Assembly (NCBI GenBank): GCA_015501055.1
Contig: JADNYV010000258.1
Coordinates: 1-49,974 of the forward strand
Reading direction: 5' to 3'
DNA length: 49,974 nucleotides
From: Mucidula mucida
Taxonomy: Eukaryota > Basidiomycota > Agaricomycetes > Agaricales > Physalacriaceae
Shown: piece by piece, positions 41,119 through 49,974 of the stretch
How the letters are laid out: every line of letters begins with the position of its first letter
Numbering within the stretch: the first letter of the stretch is position 1
The notes under the pieces: generated by a model
The model's database searches: none
What the model was told of the DNA's origin: nothing
Seen by the model: the letters and a program-made list of their open reading frames with translations, nothing else
Made by a program: the position numbers and the translations under genes

Positions 41119-43969
41119 TTAATCAGTGTCTGGAATCTTATAGAAATAAGGCTGTCGGTCAAAGATCGAAACATTTCCATTCGAGCCTCCTCTGCAGAGC
41201 GCGACGTCAGCTCAAGCGCAACGAAGAACAAATCAAAGATAATACGCACATAATAAGAGGATGTTCCTTCTCCGCCCAATCACCAAGACTGAACCGTGCG
41301 ACATCAGAGTCAATCTCTCCTAGAACACCTCCGTTGTCCGGATCCTCAAGCGAAGACTGAGGGTCCCAGAGTCGCACGAATCCTATCACAATCCTCAGTC
41401 CGACATGTGCTATCACCAAAAACACTAGCTTACCATCCTCTCCGCCCGTCACCAGTCCCAACTTGCCGCCGTGCGTCAACTTCACCCACTCCGCCTGGAC
41501 AATCCCATAAGGCTCGCACACCCCCGCTTCATTCGGCAACACCTTCGATTCGCCGAGATGGCTGAACCGGTTCAGCACTTTGTTGAGGAATCGTGTATCG
41601 TAGAGATGCAGACTATTGTCGCTGCGAGCGACGGCGAGTTGGATCTCGCCGGGACTAAACGACACCGAATTGACCTGAGGATGCCCGATGCCCGCGCCGA
41701 ACTCTTCCAGCATGATGGCGTTTGTAGCCTTGGTGTGCTTGTTCTTGATATCGTACAGGCGCAGGTATCGTTTCGTCGTTGTCGGGGCGGTGACGAGCGC
41801 CAACTGTTCGCCTACAATGATACATCGATGACAAACTCTCAGACAAAGGAAATGAAAAGCACTCACCATTAGGGCTAACAGCCATTTCGTCACCGGCCTC
41901 TTTGAAGACATAGGTTGGTCGGTTGAAGCGGTCACCGAGATCAAAGGCCTTGTGGAAGCCTTTCCCAGACACGGATTCTGTGTACTCAGTCGACGCAAAT
42001 AGGTAGTTCGACATGTCCTTTCGACCCCAGGCTAGACATCCAATAATGTGGTTCGCCGACGCTGCCCGAGGCGCGAGTTGTAGAGTCTCCTCCGCAGGTT
42101 TGTCGCCAAATGGGTCGTGGTAGAGGACGATGTGCCTAGATGAAAGAGGTCAATGAGAGACCGACAGAGATAGGAAAGGCTGCTTACTTGCCGGCTACAG
42201 CGAGAATAGGTGGAAGACGTTGAGAACTGAATGCGATTTCATGTGGAACTCCGTGTGCAAATTTCAAGGCATCGGTTGGGCACTCGTAGCCTTCAAAGGG
42301 TCCTGCATGCTGGAGGGGCGTAAATCTGATGGTCTTGTCTGTCGATGAAGACGCAATGATGCCACTGTCAACGATCATGTCAGATACAGAGGTGAGGATA
42401 ATAATGTCACACGACAAACCTTCTTGGATCATAGGCAATGCTGTTCACGGTATACAGCTTGATGAACTCATATTCGTTCCAACGATATTCGTTCGGTGCC
42501 ACGACAAGATCAGGTGGCCTCTTGCCCGCTTCCAAAGCTTCGCGACGAGCCTCCTCCATTCGTGCCTTTTTCGCTTTGTCGTTCTTCCTCTGCTTTTTTT
42601 CTTGCGCATCGTCTGACTTTGGACGATCTACTGCATACTGAAATGAGTGCTCTGAAGCATGATTAGAATATAAAAAGTGATGGATAAAATAGATAATAGA
42701 TACCTTGCATACACTTGCGCCTGAAGGCCGTCTTCAGAGCCGTATGCTCATGGTATTCCTTGTCAGGTTCAGGTCCGTCTTCAGTAAGCCGATGTATTTC
42801 CCATTGATCAGGTCGAGCGAGATGATCCTCTCCGGCTCTGAACATGCTCAAAGAACCGGACTTGACATAGAAATGTTCCTTGCCTGGTAACCGCGTCGAC
42901 ATTAATGACACACGAGACAACACAAGAAAGTAGACTTACGGTCCGTCTCGTCAGGCCCGCCTTTGTAAACAGCACTAGCAGTAGCGAAAGATCCTTTTAT
43001 CTGATATATCCTGTTGACAGCTGTATATCAAATTAACAAATGGTTCCGACAATGGGGCATTAGGAGCTCACCTCCAGCAGTTCTGTAGGTTATCTTGGGA
43101 GCTGGAGGCACACGAGGAGGAAAATACCGGTAGCTTGAAGCTAATCCACGTAATGCCATATCTCGATAATGCATTGTATATCGCCGAGCGCGCCTTCGTT
43201 TGCACTAGACAATATCAGCGCGTCTGTCCACACACGACGCGACACTCACGTTGTCGGGATAGGGGACGCGATCGTCCCAGGGAATGTTCGTAATGTCATA
43301 CGCGCGATCCTCGTTGTAGTAAACAGGTTTGAACGTGTCTTCCAGGCTAACGTCGCTGAACGACGGTATTGGGTTGACATCGTGAGCAGAGCTTGGGGGA
43401 AGGGGTTTAAACTAGAAAGCGTAAGGGGGATAGAATGGATTGAAAAATCGGGGACAGACCACAGATTCAGGCCAGCAATCGTAATAGCCTTCCTCGTCGT
43501 ACCTTTCGTCCTCTCGGTCCTCTTGTTCCTGCATTCGCCTTCTCTCCGCCTCCACGCGTTCAGCCTCTGCTCTCTCCGCCTCCACGCGTTCATTCTCTGC
43601 TCTCTCCGCCTCCACGCGTTCAGCCTCTGCTCTCTCCGCCTCCACGCGTTCAGCCTCTGCTCTCAATGCCACGTCGTCATCCGCGTCAGCCTCTTGCTGC
43701 TCCTCTTCTGTCGGACCAGTTCTCGCGTCGTCGACACCGTCGTCGCTGACGCCACCGCTAATCCGGCCTACAACGGTGAAAGAGCGGTCGGGGAATTCTG
43801 CCTCTACATTTGCTGTTCGAGGCTGCGAAGAGTCGGAAAGGCATTGTCTGCGTTTCGACGAAGTGTTGAGGCCCTCCTCGTCGAGGTTGTCAATTGTTCG
43901 CTGTGGCAAATTCTTCAGACCATGGGGTTGAGTGCACAGGATACTCACCTTGGCTGGCGCGGCCTCCAT
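41119..43969 (-). CDS. WD40-repeat protein with charged, repetitive N-terminus
   Basis: The ATG at 43969 gives MEAAPAK, spliced to RTIDNLDEEGLNTSSKRR. A Glu/Arg/Ala-rich region with the 10-residue repeat AERVEAERAE follows (helical, coiled-coil-like), then DERYDEEGYYDCWPE and PRFFNPFYPPYAF. Later exons give NIPWDDRVPYPDN, MALRGLASSYRYFPPRVPPA and a Lys/Arg-rich block (KKQRKNDKAKKARMEEARRE). The C-terminal half is a WD40 propeller: IIASSSTDKTIRFTPLQH, MSNYLFASTEYTESVSG, DEMAVSPNGEQLALV, RYLRLYDIKNKHT, VNSVSFSPGEIQLAVARSDN, SLHLYDTRFLNKVL, GLVTGGEDGFVRLWDPQSS. A last exon reads GGSNGNVSIFDRQPYFYKIP, with stop at 41119-41121. Ten or more short introns were inferred. About 750 residues. WD40 proteins are scaffolds; the specific role is unknown. 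The N-terminal exons are less certain than the propeller. Confidence 0.8.
43536..43665. repeat. 30-bp coding minisatellite, four copies
   Basis: The plus-strand unit TCTCCGCCTCCACGCGTTCA plus GCCTCTGCTC repeats four times with few changes. On the minus strand it encodes the ten-residue AERVEAERAE motif of the WD40 protein, so unit changes keep the frame. Confidence 0.85.
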
Positions 43970-44544
43970 GTCAAGAGTCTACCGTGGCTCAGAGTAAAAG
44001 TCCGGTCGGAATAAAAGTCGGATAAACGGTTCTTGTCTCCCGCCATTGGCCCGGACCAGCGGAAGACGTGGATCAGTCAAGGACCAGACAAAAGCCATGC
44101 GACGCTTGTGGTTGCGCTGATGCAAGTTCGGCCATCAATGCATCATGACCAAAAGGGCGGACGTGACTCCGTCCCGCTTCGGATCCCTCTACTGCCGTAG
44201 CTCTCAACTTGGGGGACTACCTGGGGGTGATGGTGCTGGCCGTTTACATCACCACAAACGGCATCCGTATCTTCGTCCTCAGATACGTATCGCGACATGT
44301 TTCTCAAGAAGCGGATCGGACTGATTTGATACGGGTGATGTTCACGGCCTTGATCAACAAATAAGTTGATCAAGTCCTTTGCTCATGGAGTTTCTTCATC
44401 GTCAACTGACACCTTGTCGAGCTCAGTGGTACATTTGTTGCACCCTTTCTTCGCATCGTTGACTGACTTGATTGCCAGTTGAGCACGTCCGGGTTGTCTC
44501 TTGTTCGTCGTCTCGAGTAAGTGACATTGGTCTTGTCATCGTGT
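43970..44544. other. Stretch between divergent genes, no intact gene
   Basis: It should contain the WD40 promoter and, before decay, the 5' end of the bZIP gene. Stops interrupt all frames that could encode the missing N-terminus of the bZIP protein. Confidence 0.4.
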
Positions 44545-46028
44545 TCTCTAATTAACGACGTTGATCGCAGCTTGTTGTCTAAGGCTTCGTCTTTGGCGAA
44601 CATTGAGGTGAGGCCAGTAAGAAGAAAGAGGCCAAGGAAGCCTTGGAGAAGGAGAACAATGAGGATGAGGACCTGGACGGGGACATACCAGATTCATGGC
44701 CTCCAGCGCCCGAGGTATACGCCAAGATGACCAGCAAGGAGAAGCGACAGTTGCGGAATAAAATCAGCGCTCGCAACTTCCGTGTTCGGAGAAAAGGTAA
44801 TGTTTTCATTTCTGCTGTTTTTCAATGTCGCTAATTCATTTGTAGAATACATCAACACTCTGGAACTCGACATCGCTGAGCGAGATCGTTTTCTCATCGC
44901 CATTCGTTCCGAACTCGACTCAACGCAGAGCGAGAACCAAGCCCTCCGTCGAGAGATCGATGTCTCAAGCACGCTTTACTTGGCGGACGTTCTGTAAAGC
45001 AGGAGGAGTCGCCGACGCTTCCTTCTCCATCGCTATTTTCGCCTCTCATCTCATCACTGAAGGATATCCTTTCATCACAATCGCCCATGTAGGGTGGTCT
45101 ATCCGCCGCTCATACGGTGCTCGTGCCCGAGTAGGGCAACAGAGGTTTGCAAGAGAACATCAACCCGGGACTCAACGCGTCGGCACCTCAGCCCGCACTC
45201 GCGAATGTCAAGCCCCAAGGTTTCAACGGGTTCGCGGATGGTAATGATTTCACCCTCAAGTACCTCGATGCGTACGTGCTTTCTTTTGCTCCAATGTTTC
45301 AGATTTTCTGATTCTTGTTAGATCACAGGTACCGTATGCATTTGTGGACCAAGATGGCGTCGCAACATACCACGTCTTCGCCTGCTCACTCTCATCCATC
45401 GCTTTCGTCTTCACCATCACCGCCGCCGATCCCTCAACCGCGTCACTCTCCACTTCCCGACCCGCGCTTCTCTCCCTCGCCGTTCACCAATCCTTCCCTT
45501 CCTTATCTCACCGGCTCGCTTACTCTGCACGGCTTGGCGAGCAACATGGGTGTCAAGTTCTTCCGCGACTCGAAGCCCACGCCTGGTCCAAGTCTCGGCG
45601 CGCTTCTCTCGGGCAAGCAGCCTGCCAAGAAGCCTTTTACTTCGTCGACAGCCGGGCCAACTCCCGAGCAGGCTCTCATTGCCACGCTCGCACACCAGAC
45701 GCTCTTCGAGGGCTTGGGCGGGGCATTCTGGGATGCATTCTCTGGCGACAAGTCACCGTCGTCGACATCTGCTCAACAGCCATCCATTGACAGCGACAAG
45801 GTCCGCAGGGTCTTGAAGGGCAAGGCCGTTGTTCGCGTTGTGGATGTCGACTCGAAGCTTGTGCCCAAGCCTGTCGAGATTAAGAAGGAGCCGACTGACA
45901 GTGTTTGTGCGCTGTTGGAGGAGAGTATGAGGGGTTTGTTTGACGATCAACAAGAAATAGAGAGGGAGTGGGGAAGCGACGTTATTGTGTATTTGTATGG
46001 ACTGCTCATGCTTATTCGTTCCTTCTGA
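44545..46028 (+). pseudogene. bZIP transcription factor, disabled by frameshifts and two stops
   Basis: The gene belongs to a conserved basidiomycete bZIP family. NDVDRSLLSKASSLANIE runs into a 5-bp GTGAG irregularity, and SKKKEAKEALEKENNEDED continues in another frame. The basic region is intact: MTSKEKRQLRNKISARNFRVRRK, spliced over 44798-44845 to EYINTLELDIAERD and a leucine-spaced helix ending ALRREI. Near 44965 the frame shifts to KHALLGGRSVKQEESPTLPS and SLKDILSSQSPM. TAG follows at 45090, then SAAHTVLVPE and TAG at 45132, both inside conserved exon sequence. GLQENINPGLNAS, NDFTLKYLDAYRMHLWTKMA, ALIATLAHQTLFEGLGGAFW, DKVRRVLKGKAVVRVVDVDS and ALLEESMRGLF remain readable to TGA near 46026. 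The protein would bind DNA as a dimer. Exon 45315-46028 is still fully open. Confidence 0.78.
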
Positions 46029-46878
46029 AGTTGTGGATTTAGTGCTGAGCGCATATTTCGTGAAAGCTCCAGCAATCACTGTGGCGCTACACTGTGATAC
46101 CATACCTCTTCGACAACCTCACAATCCTCCGCACCACTGCCTTGAGCACAATCCGGGCCTGTATACAGTCCCAATTCGGGGAGTCGTGGCACCCGGATAC
46201 AATATATAACTACTCTGTAAACCAGGGCAAGGCCCGCGATAAGTAGACGACCGTCGAGGTGAGAAGGCTGCTATTCACGCTGCTCGCACGGATAGCGGTG
46301 CGGATCTGATGAAACAATGGAAGGATCAGAAGTTGGACTCACGGCAGTGCGTCCTGTACGCCTACGAGTATGGCGAAGGGAGTCAGTTCGAAGGAGAATT
46401 TATGTATGCCATGCGCTGTGGGTATGATGATTCAAACTTCGAGGAAATGACTTGCCGGGTCGACTTTGGAGGTGACGACGGATCCCTTGTTCGAGACTTT
46501 CCCTGCCGGTGCTCAATTCGAACAGTCGAGTCTATAGCAACTATCGTGTCGGTTTCCAAGTCTTCATGTCAGGCTCTTTGGACTCCGACAAATGATGGAC
46601 GTTCTCTTCTGGAAGGTTTGCTTTCCTACCTTCGCCGGCCACAAGGGATGAACACAGGTATCGACTGCTATTGAGCAAAGGTTGATCCGTAAGTACGAGG
46701 TTACCATTCTGGAGCCTGTCGCTGATGCGTCTTGCCGCAGTTAGCTCACTTTCGTTAGTTCAAGTTGTACAACATCATCAATTGGTCGAAGCCCAGACAG
46801 TTAGCATTTTCTCTAATTCGTGGATATTGTTCGCTCTCGGCGTAACATGTAACCTGGCCATCTGACAGTAGGAAACAC
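46029..46878. other. Intergenic stretch with one uncertain open frame
   Basis: A plus-strand frame at 46309-46674 encodes 121 residues with seven cysteines (GEFMYAMRCGYDDSNFEEMT, FPCRCSIRTVESI). It has no signal peptide, introns or family, so it is not called as a gene. Confidence 0.35.
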
Positions 46879-48938
46879 TCAATCACTTCGGAAGGCGCCT
46901 CGTGCGCCAAACCCCAAAGTTGAACGTGGTGGCGAAAGCATGACAAAGTCTGTATCATGTAGAAATTGGGCCCAGGACCGTTTGAGAGGCAAGTCCTAGT
47001 TTTGATTGATGTGAGTGTTGCTGTATTGAGTTATGGAATGGAGCAGAAGTACTCACCGTCACGGCGGTTGAGAGCACGTCTGAAAGTGGATAGTCCGTTT
47101 TCTCATGGGGTGAGAAGGCCGTCTGATGATATCATGATTAACGTGCCAGTACGCAGTACAATGTTTAACGGTACCGTCGCTGGCCAGTTGATATTCTTTT
47201 CCACTTCAGGTGTAACAGGACTGCCTCCACTTTGACTGTACATTTTTGTTGGTGATTCGTACTGTACATATTGGTCTACTGGAAGTTTAGAACACATAAT
47301 AGAAATGTGCCAGAACTCGCCTGGAGAGTGGATCGCCCCCCTTGAATTTTCCGTGGCAGCGGATAGCTCTTGTTCAAGAGTAACATTCATATGACTAACT
47401 TCGACGACGCTTTCTTCGACCTTGAAGTATGAAGCTGTCTGAGCTGAAGTGGGGGCCATATCTGCCTGAAAACCGCGGTCTGGCCAGGGGGTAAGCTCCT
47501 GAAGGCGAGCTTGAAGCGCTACCAAAGCTTCTCGATCCTGCTCTGCATCTTCTTGACGGCCAGCCAGGGTATCATGCATCATGGAGAGCTCCATCTGTAA
47601 TTCGTGAATCTCGCGTTGTTTGAATTGGAGTTCGTCCTCCTGCTGCAGAATTTGTTGGTAGAAAGCCTCCGCCCGTGACTTTTGATCGCCTAATGTCTTG
47701 ATATCATTTCGGAGGACCTGATTTCCTGCTTCGAGTTTTAAGATAGCATTCTCCATTGACTGCATATGCGACCATGAATTGTTATAGAATGATATATTAC
47801 TAACCTCAAACGTACCGTTATGTGTTCGTTTAAGCTGTCTTGCCCCGCCAACTTCTGGCGACAATCCTGCAGGTCTTTGCTGAGAGTCTCCGCCTCCTGG
47901 GCAGCGCTACGATAGCTAGGACATGTTTAGTAAATCATGGTACATATTGCAGTTACGTACTAGTGTATTTCTGATTCTAGTGTCTTGACGTCATGCGTTC
48001 GACAACTTAGATCATACTCGAGAGTTCGAATTTTCAGCTCCAAACCTTCAATATGAAGATTCTGCTCTTCCAATTTGCTTTCAGCACTGTAAAGGCGTCC
48101 TTCCCACTCAGCACTAAGAGCATGTCAGGCCAGTTTCCCCAATATAACAAAACATACAGTGTGACATTGAATTCTGCCTCTTTATTGGTATATACTCGCG
48201 CATAGCGGTCGCAACAATCATTTCTAGAGGTATCATCAACCGGGTCAAGGAAAGAGGGATCATCAAGGGCTTCATTGGTCTTCATTTCCTCCAGAAAATT
48301 GGCACGTCTGAGGAAAGCAACTCAGTGTGGAATGAACGCGCATGCAAATGCAGGTACTTTCTACGCACCCGGAGTCCTCTGTCTTGAACTGCGTTGAGAG
48401 CTGTAAATGACTCAGACAACACACAAGGATAGGAGGAGAAAATCCAAAAACCTCCTCAATGGCCTCCATGATAGCTACTTGATCGCCGACATCCGCCAAT
48501 GATGTGACCGTCGTAATGAATTCCGCCTTCCGCTTTGAATTGACTCCAATGAACAATACCATTCGACACAAAACCAATGCAACATCAAGGTCGTCGCCGA
48601 ATGACATCGCCACCCGATGTGAGTCTCCGAGTGCAAGGGTTGTGAGATGAAGTTCACTGCGGATGAAGTTGTTCATCCTGTTATAGATCTCTTTCAAGGC
48701 ATCCTTCTGGACCCTGATATCATTGGTACAAGAGACTTCAGGCCAGAAATATTCGGGATCGCTAGCCTGATAGTAAGGCATATATCACTGAATGGATAAT
48801 CACATACATGAAAATCAGTGTATCCCGGATGGCTGGCCCATAATCTCGGACATCAGCCACATTCTGCGTGTTTCCTGGTGACAAAGTGTTGAATACGTGG
48901 AGGAAGGCCGTTAAAAGAGGGTGGGAAGTCGTCTCCAT
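46879..48938 (-). CDS. Hook-type protein: CH-like head plus coiled coil
   Basis: Hook proteins tie dynein and other motors to endosomes; the head is a calponin-homology-like domain. The ATG at 48938 gives METTSHPLLTAFLHVFNTLS, RDYGPAIRDTLIFIDPEYFW, QKDALKEIYNRMNNFIRSEL, DDLDVALVLCRMVLFIGVNS and TTVTSLADVGDQVAIMEAIE, matching the Hook N-terminal domain in order. A long coiled coil follows (LYSAESKLEEQNLHIEGLEL, YRSAAQEAETLSKDLQDCRQ, FYQQILQQEDELQFKQREIH, QDREALVALQARLQELTPW). The C-terminus needs two further splices: TAFSPHEKTDYPLSDVLSTAVT, then DLPLKRSWAQFLHDTDFVML and PPRSTLGFGARGAFRSD, stop at 46879-46881; without them the frame would end at 47103. About nine introns, about 540 residues. 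An in-frame ATG at 49001 is possible but unlike Hook starts. Confidence 0.8.
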
Positions 48939-49337
48939 GTATGTGTTCGTGCGCACAAAACCTTTGATGGTGGGAAGGAAACATGAGCTACGTGCTGGCA
49001 TTGAAACGTCCGGATGTTCTCGGCACTAATAACCGGACACTCTGTGCCAAATGGGCAAGGAACCAAAGTGTTCATATTCCCTTAGCTTATAGAGTATTAG
49101 ACGTTACAGGCTTAAACAGACGCCCTCAAGCTGTGGCGCGTCTTCTCAAAGGAATACACTTAGCATTTTGCATAAAAACTGTACGGGAACGGCGATCAAC
49201 TGCGCACTATTACTCTTAAACTCTGATCAAAAGGTCCTTAGATGCATAGGGCGCCTATTACTAGGTTAAACAGTTATCCCCTCAGACGGCAATGCAGATA
49301 TAAAGACTGGCTCGCACTGAAGGTTCCTTCAAGCGAT
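48939..49337. other. Divergent promoter region, no gene seen
   Basis: It lies between the Hook gene (-) and the frameshifted gene starting at 49338 (+). No core promoter motif was obvious on either strand. Confidence 0.4.
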
Positions 49338-49974
49338 GTCTCACAACAAGCAAAGCCTTCTGCTCGGTCTCGGCGAGAAAGTCACGGAGTTCTCGCCTTC
49401 TCAATCTATTCTCCCAGTCGTGATTACCGACGTCCAACCCGTGGCGTCGTACTCCTGGATTGAGGCCTCCACGCCCACGATTGCCGTTCCATGTACATAG
49501 CTCAGCATTCAATGTGTCACGGTACTGACTGCGTATCCTCAGCGTCCCCAAACGTGTGGAAGCTCAAGGCGTCAAGCAGGACTCGGGCGCCGTATTCGTC
49601 GACCAAAATGCGCACCGGATGAGCGGCTACGGGTCCCCCTTCTGCCCATGTTCGCCGCCATCGACGACTGCGGAAAGTTACGACTACTCCAGACTCGATT
49701 TCGTGACGGATCGCAGCAACCTGTGCGATGGGCGACTGGGACCGTGGACAAAGACTTTCGCATCGACGTCGCGGCCGGCATCTTCGCGCGCTGCGAGGAG
49801 AAGAATTCCGAGCGCGTCGTGGGGTTCAGGGGATTTGGGCACGAATATGAAAAGGCAGGGCGGTGGGGAGCGAAGGAGCTACTGGGCACCATAGGATCAT
49901 CTCCCTGGTGAGGAACCAGTTGTCGTTGATTCAGAGAAAGTTGCTATAGTTAACCACTCACTCTTTGGTCGGAA
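49338..49974 (+). pseudogene. Frameshifted fungal protein gene, cut by window edge
   Basis: The ATG at 49338 gives MSHNKQSLLLGLGEKVTEFS, ITDVQPVASYSWIEASTPTI and AVP, then an intron (about 49492-49540) and SSPNVWKLK. After that the coherent protein jumps between two frames: GVKQDSGAVFVDQNAHRMSG, FAAIDDCGK (other frame), SYDYSRLDFVTDRSNL (back), TGTVDKDFRIDVAAGIFARC with EEKNSERVVGFRGFGHEYEK (other frame again), and GHHRIISLV at the end. The pieces match a basidiomycete family often labelled, without good reason, geranylgeranyl pyrophosphate synthetase-like; its true role is unknown. At least four frame changes within 400 bp make it a pseudogene unless the sequence is of poor quality here. Confidence 0.65.

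Noticed and set aside
45079..45134. Reading the TAG-containing segment of the bZIP gene as an intron (GTAGGG...GAGTAG)
   Set aside because: Splicing it out breaks the frame and removes SAAHTVLVPE, which is conserved in the family.
46309..46674. 121-residue Cys-rich open frame
   Set aside because: No signal peptide, no homologous motif, no supporting splice sites; kept only as an uncertain open frame.
1..49974. CRISPR arrays, bacterial operon signals, ribosome binding sites
   Set aside because: The intron-rich gene structure is eukaryotic, and no regular spacer-repeat array was seen; the tandem repeats present are coding or transposon-related.

Overview
The window looks like a piece of the nuclear genome of a mushroom-forming basidiomycete (Agaricomycetes). 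Almost every gene is cut by several introns of about 45-65 nt with GT..AG ends. The families are also typical of that group: a DUF6533 multi-pass membrane protein, a CAP59/CMT1-type mannosyltransferase, an expanded HNH-domain family, small secreted proteins and a Ty1/copia element. The species assignment is inference; no rRNA or tRNA gene was found to support it.

Layout. The left part (0.7-13.2 kb) is metabolic and looks intact: a FAD-dependent oxidoreductase (-), ornithine carbamoyltransferase (-), glycerol dehydrogenase-type Fe-alcohol dehydrogenase (-), a 0.5 kb non-autonomous DNA element, a TMEM19/DUF92 membrane protein (-) and a TauD/TfdA-type 2-oxoglutarate dioxygenase (+). From 13.8 to 20.1 kb lie a decayed small secreted protein gene and a young copia element with 5-bp target duplication, near-identical LTRs and a tRNA-iMet anticodon-arm type primer site, but with three breaks in gag-pol. 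From 20.4 to 34.2 kb come CAP59-like mannosyltransferase (-), DUF6533 protein (-), a P-loop NTPase gene (+) interrupted by a hAT-like MITE, a protein with a Cys/His-rich tail (+), a small secreted protein (-), a p24 cargo receptor (-) and an HNH-domain protein (-).

From 34.5 to 40.7 kb the window is a gene graveyard: degenerate AT-rich repeats, an aspartokinase pseudogene, pieces of a PP2A-type phosphatase, unidentified coding relics, and a SAP-like gene in which one exon plus its intron was recently duplicated in tandem. The right end has an intact WD40 protein (-), a bZIP transcription-factor pseudogene (+), a Hook-type motor adaptor (-) and a frameshifted gene running off the edge.

No operon-like or cluster logic links the genes; metabolic neighbours do not form one pathway. 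The most striking observations are the hAT MITE whose first three bases supply the stop codon of its host gene, the copia element that is recent but already broken, the exon-intron duplication, and the concentration of disabled genes beside intact ones. I found no convincing new multi-gene system. All exon models were read by eye from reading frames, splice signals and remembered family resemblance, without searches.
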